Assembly: GCF_030698145.1 (NCBI RefSeq)
Contig: NZ_JAUYNW010000020.1
Coordinates: 1 to 43,550, forward strand
Direction of reading: 5' to 3'
DNA: 43,550 nucleotides
Origin: Phenylobacterium sp.
GTDB lineage: Bacteria; Pseudomonadota; Alphaproteobacteria; Caulobacterales; Caulobacteraceae
Made by a program: the position numbers and the translations under genes. Below, piece after piece: positions 40,193 through 43,550 of the stretch; positions within the stretch are counted from its first letter, which is position 1, and the number at the start of each line of letters is the position of its first letter. The notes below the pieces were generated by a model that searched no databases, was not told the origin of the DNA, and was given only the letters and a program-made list of their open reading frames with translations.

Positions 40193-40972
40193 ATGACGCC
40201 CAAGCACATCGACTTCGAAGGTATCGAGAACTTCCGCGACTTCGGGGGTTACGCCACCGCCTGCGGCCGGGGGCTGAAGGCCGGGCGGCTGTTCCGGTCG
40301 GCCAACCACGCCTACGCCACCGACGAGGACCTCGCCAAGCTACGCGGCCTGGGCGTCGAGGTGATCGTCGACCTGCGGCGGCGGCGCGAGCGCGAGCGCG
40401 AGGTGTCGCGGCGCTGGGAGGGGTTCTCCGGCACGGTGATCGAGAACGACATCGAAGGGACCTATGCCGACTGGCAGGAGGCCATGGCCCAGGCGGAGAG
40501 CATCGACGCGGCCTGGTTCTACAATGACAGCCTGACCTATTACCGCCGCGCGCCGCACGAGCCGCGCCACGTGGACCTGTTCGCCCGGTACTTCCTGGCC
40601 TTGGCCGAGACCGACGGCGCGCTGGTCGTCCACTGCGCGGCTGGCAAGGACCGCACCGGGATGATCTGCGCCTTCACCCACCACATCGCCGGCGTCCATC
40701 GCGACGACACCCTGGCCGACTATCTCGCCACCAATGACGAGGCGCGGATGGCGCGGAAGACAGGCTTCCTCGGGCCGTGGATCAAGGACCTCACCGGGCA
40801 TACCGTGGACGACGCGGGCCTGCGTCGGGCGGTCAGCGTGGACGAGGCCTATCTGGCCGAGGCGCTTTCGGTGATCGACGAGACCCACGGCTCGGTGGAT
40901 CGCTACCTGGAAGAGGTGCTGGGCGTCGACGCCGCCCTGCGCCAGCGGATCGAGGCGCGCATCCTGGGTTAG
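40193..40972 (+). CDS. tyrosine-protein phosphatase (PTP, bacterial Y_phosphatase3 type)
   Basis: 259-residue phosphatase. The P-loop is HCAAGKDRTGM with catalytic Cys near residue 147 and Arg at its end; the Lys-Asp pair after the Gly is typical of the MptpB/lipid-phosphatase-like group. The N-terminus has the hallmark FRDFGGYATACGRGLKAGRLFRSA, and VIVDLRRRRERE precedes the mobile region. Relatives act on phosphotyrosine and phosphoinositides; the natural substrate is unknown. No signal peptide is seen. It lies alone between two repeat-containing gaps. Confidence 0.9.
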   Translation: MTPKHIDFEGIENFRDFGGYATACGRGLKAGRLFRSANHAYATDEDLAKLRGLGVEVIVDLRRRREREREVSRRWEGFSGTVIENDIEGTYADWQEAMAQAESIDAAWFYNDSLTYYRRAPHEPRHVDLFARYFLALAETDGALVVHCAAGKDRTGMICAFTHHIAGVHRDDTLADYLATNDEARMARKTGFLGPWIKDLTGHTVDDAGLRRAVSVDEAYLAEALSVIDETHGSVDRYLEEVLGVDAALRQRIEARILG

Positions 40973-40977
40973 GCTCC

Positions 40978-41235
40978 AAGATCCTCGTGGGATGGGGCTG
41001 AAGCCCGCAAGCAAGAGTCAAAGTCCCCCTCAGTCAGCTTCGCTGACAGCTCCCCCAGGAGGGGAGCATCTGGGTTTCGCGCTGATCTAGATCCTCCCCC
41101 AGCGCGCAGCGCGTAGAGGGGGGGTGGCGCGTCGCCCTCTTCGGCGACGTGTCGGAGGGGGTTGAAACCCACCGAGTCAAAGTCCCCCTCACCCGGCCAT
41201 TCGGCCGGGCGCTTCCCAAAGAGGGGAGCATCTGT
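40978..41235. repeat. intergenic palindromic repeats, units B'-A-B-A
   Basis: Two A units (GTCAGCTTCGCTGAC core at about 41033; CCGGCCATTCGGCCGG core at about 41191) alternate with B-type units (CAGCGCGCAGCGCG at about 41099, with GTCGCCCTCTTCGGCGAC). Same families as at 19889 and 35626. The A units share AGTCCCCCTCA and GAGGGGAGCATCTG flanks. No gene is present in this 335-bp gap. Confidence 0.8.
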
Positions 41236-41307
41236 CGGTTGTCGCGGGCTGACAGGGGCCTCGCATTCCCCTAATCGTCCCCGCCATACTGAGGGGGACG
41301 GATTTCC

Positions 41308-42480
41308 ATGCAGAGCTTCCAGCCGCCGCGGCGCATCCTGATGGGGCCCGGCCCCTCCGACGTCAGCCCTCGCGTGCTGGCCGCGCTCGGCCGTCCGACC
41401 ATCGGCCACCTGGACCCCGCGTTCCAGGACCTGATGGAGGAAATCAAGGGCGCGCTTTCCCGCCTGTTCAACGCGCCCGGCTATGCCTGCGTGCCGCTGC
41501 CGGCGCCGGGGACGGCGGGGATGGAAGCGGCGATCATGAACCTGCTGGAGCCCGGCGACCGCGCCGTGATCGCCATCAACGGCGCCTTCGGCGGCCGCAT
41601 GGCCGACATGGCCGACCGGGCCGGGGCCGAGGTGATCAAGGTCGAGTTCGAATGGGGCAAGCCGGTGGATCTGGCGGCGGTCGAAGAGGCCCTGAAGGCG
41701 GCGGGGAAGGTGAAGGTCCTGGCCTTCGTCCATGCCGAGACCTCCACCGGGGCGCGGTCGGACGCCGCCAGCCTCTGCGCCCTGGCGCGGAAGTACGGCG
41801 CGCTCTCCATCGTCGACTGCGTGACCTCGCTGGGCGGCATCGTGGTGGACGCCGCGGCCTGGGACGCCGACGTGATCTATTCTGGGACCCAGAAGTGCCT
41901 CTCGGCGCCCCCCGGCTTGTCGCCGATCTGCCTGTCGCCGCGGGCCCAGGCGGCGATCGCGGCGCGGACCACCAAAGTCCGCAACTGGCTCTGCGATTTC
42001 AATCTGCTGATGAGCTACTGGGGCGGCGAGGGCGGCCGCACCTATCACCACACAGCGCCGATCAACGCGCTCTACGGCCTGCACGAGAGCCTGGTGGCTC
42101 TGTTCGAGGAGGGCCAGCAGGCGGTGCTGGTGCGCCATGCCCGCACCCATGAGGCGCTGGCCGCCGGGATCGAGGCGGCGGGGTTGAAGTTCCTGGTCGC
42201 CGAGCCGCACCGGCTGCCGCAGCTCAATGCGGTGATCGTGCCGGACGGGATCGATGAGGCGGCGGTGCGGTCCTACGTCCTGGCCAAGTGGGACCTGGAG
42301 CTGGGCGCGGGCCTGGGTCCGCTCAAGGGCAAGGTCTGGCGCATCGGCCTGATGGGCGCCTCGGCGACGCCCTGGCACGTGCGGCTGTGCCTGACGGCGC
42401 TGTGCGAGGCCTTGGCGGCCCAGGGCTTTGCGGCCGACGCCAAGGCGGCGTTGGCGGCGGCGGATAAGCGGCTGGGCTAG
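41308..42480 (+). CDS. class V aminotransferase (serine/alanine-glyoxylate type)
   Basis: 390-residue PLP enzyme of the AGXT/serine-pyruvate group. The N-terminus is RRILMGPGPSDVSPRVLAAL followed by PTIGHLDPAF. The PLP-binding elements are PGTAGMEAAI, ETSTGARSD and IVDCVTSLGG (Asp that binds the pyridine N), and the Schiff-base Lys is in SGTQKCLSAPPGLSP near residue 197. The Arg that holds the carboxylate lies in KVWRIGLMGASA. It would transaminate glyoxylate with serine or alanine. The ATG follows GGGGGACGG. No glyoxylate-pathway genes adjoin. Confidence 0.93.
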   Translation: MQSFQPPRRILMGPGPSDVSPRVLAALGRPTIGHLDPAFQDLMEEIKGALSRLFNAPGYACVPLPAPGTAGMEAAIMNLLEPGDRAVIAINGAFGGRMADMADRAGAEVIKVEFEWGKPVDLAAVEEALKAAGKVKVLAFVHAETSTGARSDAASLCALARKYGALSIVDCVTSLGGIVVDAAAWDADVIYSGTQKCLSAPPGLSPICLSPRAQAAIAARTTKVRNWLCDFNLLMSYWGGEGGRTYHHTAPINALYGLHESLVALFEEGQQAVLVRHARTHEALAAGIEAAGLKFLVAEPHRLPQLNAVIVPDGIDEAAVRSYVLAKWDLELGAGLGPLKGKVWRIGLMGASATPWHVRLCLTALCEALAAQGFAADAKAALAAADKRLG

Positions 42481-42489
42481 ACCCTTCCT

Positions 42490-42521
42490 CCGCTCATCTC
42501 GGCCTTCGCCGGGGTGAGCGG
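42490..42521. terminator. hairpin downstream of the aminotransferase gene
   Basis: Two-part stem: CCGCTCA/TGAGCGG outer arms and CGGC/GCCG inner arms around a short loop. No T-run follows. It is located nine bases after the stop codon, so it probably marks the transcript end, but it may also be a dispersed palindrome. Confidence 0.45.
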
Positions 42522-42614
42522 GGTTGGGAGTGGTCAATTTCCGACTCCCCATCGTCCGCCGAATGCGTACCTTGCCTTCGAACGCCGCCGGGACGAGCGG
42601 TCGAGGGGAGCGCC

Positions 42615-43550
42615 ATGACCACCGTCGTCGAAGCCAGCGGGCCCGGGTCCATCGCCGACATTCCGATCGAGGCCGAGCTGATGGGGGACGGAAAGCTGTC
42701 GCGGGGGGCGGGCGCCTGGGCGGTCTTCGAGGGGGCGCGGATCCCCTATGTGATCCTCATCACCATCTACATCTTCATGCCCTATGTGGCCGCCGTCATG
42801 GTCGGCGACCCGGTGCGGGGCCAGGAGATCATCTCGCGGTGGAGCCAGTATTCCGGCTGGTTCATCATGGCCACGGCGCCGTTCCTGGGCGCATCCATCG
42901 ATAAGCTGGGGCGGCGCAAGACGTGGCTGGCCCTGGTCACGATCCTGATGATCCCGATGATGTGGGCGCTGTGGTGGGCCAAGCCCGACGGCTCGGGGAT
43001 CTCGGTGCTCACCGTGATGATCCTGACCACCCTGGTGGGGGTGCTCTATACCTACTCGGAGGTGCTGCATAACTCGCTGCTGGTGCGCGCGGCGGGGATT
43101 TCGGCGGCGCACAAGGCGTCCGGCCTGGCCCTGGCGCTGGGCAACGCCTTCGCCCTGCTGACGCTCGGCTTCACGGCCTGGGCCTTCGCCCTGCCGGGCA
43201 GCGGCCTTCCCTTCGTGCCCGAGAAGCCGCTGTTCGGGTTGGACCCCCTGCTGCATGAGCCCGAGCGCATCGTCGGGCCCATGGCGGCGATCACCTTCGC
43301 CATCGGCGCCATCCCGCTTTTCCTGTTCACCCCCGACGCCAAGCCCACCGGGGTTCCGGTGTTCCGCGCCCTGGGGCAGGGCGCCGTGGACCTGTGGCGG
43401 ATGGTCTCGGGCATGAAGCATTACAAGGACGCGGCGATCTTCCTGATCAGCCGGATGTTCTATGTCGACGGCATGACCGCCATCCTGATCTATGGCGGCA
43501 TCTACGCCAGCGGGGTGATGGGCTGGGGCGCGCTGGAGATGCTGATGTAC
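42615..43550 (+). CDS. MFS transporter, possibly UMF1/Atg22-like, cut by window edge
   Basis: The first 312 residues of a membrane transporter. It starts MTTVVEASGPGSIADIP after GAGGGGAGCGCC. Hydrophobic segments include IPYVILITIYIFMPYVAAVM. The MFS loop signature is GASIDKLGRRKTWLALVTIL. YTYSEVLHNSLL and AAGISAAHKASGLALALGNA resemble the UMF1 family. Roughly eight membrane segments are present before the right edge. The substrate is unknown. Confidence 0.82.
   Translation, partial: MTTVVEASGPGSIADIPIEAELMGDGKLSRGAGAWAVFEGARIPYVILITIYIFMPYVAAVMVGDPVRGQEIISRWSQYSGWFIMATAPFLGASIDKLGRRKTWLALVTILMIPMMWALWWAKPDGSGISVLTVMILTTLVGVLYTYSEVLHNSLLVRAAGISAAHKASGLALALGNAFALLTLGFTAWAFALPGSGLPFVPEKPLFGLDPLLHEPERIVGPMAAITFAIGAIPLFLFTPDAKPTGVPVFRALGQGAVDLWRMVSGMKHYKDAAIFLISRMFYVDGMTAILIYGGIYASGVMGWGALEMLMY

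Noticed and set aside
35626..41235. CRISPR array, considered because of regularly placed repeats in gene gaps
   Set aside because: Units are palindromic, differ in spacing and order, and there are no uniform spacers or cas genes.

Overview
The window is GC-rich, roughly two thirds G+C by eye, and gene-dense. It looks like the chromosome of an alphaproteobacterium in the order Caulobacterales (Caulobacter/Phenylobacterium type). The basis is codon use, GANTC sites in promoter regions, a CtrA-like site before nrdA, split nrdA and nrdB genes, and families of short palindromic repeats between genes. No rRNA, tRNA, CRISPR array, prophage or intact transposase was found. The assignment rests on gene content and style, not on a marker gene.

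Layout. 1-6.9 kb: an acyl-CoA synthetase cut by the left edge, a CPA2 cation/proton antiporter, an OmpA-type porin with a run of 28 prolines and a strong terminator, and an SLC13-type permease. 6.9-10.1 kb: a GlxA-type regulator divergent from a four-gene set (tautomerase, dienelactone hydrolase-like, ABM-like, SnoaL-like). 10.2-14.8 kb: a GST behind a 21-codon relic, a HisKA_2 sensor kinase, a nitroreductase, an exported protein of unknown function, and a divergent CMD/HxlR pair around a perfect 17-bp palindrome. 14.8-16.6 kb: a small inverted-repeat element, a Cys-rich lipoprotein, and a GDT1-family membrane protein under a yybP-ykoY (manganese) riboswitch. 16.6-21.3 kb: nrdA and nrdB, each behind a pair of NrdR-like boxes 32 bp apart, with an outer-membrane-type protein between them. 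21.3-24.8 kb: a YdeI-like protein, two methyltransferases and a membrane-linked AraC regulator.

24.7-28.7 kb holds a tightly overlapped operon (methanethiol methyltransferase-like, persulfide-dioxygenase-type MBL protein, MFS transporter, GFA protein). It is divergent from an ArsR-rhodanese regulator over a palindrome, and reads as a reactive-sulfur response locus. 28.7-30.4 kb carries two tandem copies of a two-gene module: a Met/Cys-rich exported protein followed by a tiny exported protein sharing a DVFRT motif. This is the best candidate for something undescribed.

30.4-34.6 kb is a mosaic accessory segment. A 423-bp block carrying the 3' part of an M15-peptidase gene is present twice in direct orientation, 3,142 bp apart. 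Between the copies lie a broken dihydropteroate synthase gene, an NlpC/P60-like gene, an IS3-family remnant, folB preceded by a second dihydropteroate synthase remnant, and an isonitrile hydratase homologue. The arrangement is what single-crossover integration of a circle would leave.

34.7-43.5 kb returns to ordinary genes: a protein of four terminase-small-subunit-like helix-turn-helix repeats, a YghU-type GST pair, a dicarboxylate/amino-acid symporter, AMP nucleosidase, a tyrosine phosphatase, a class V aminotransferase and an MFS transporter cut by the right edge.
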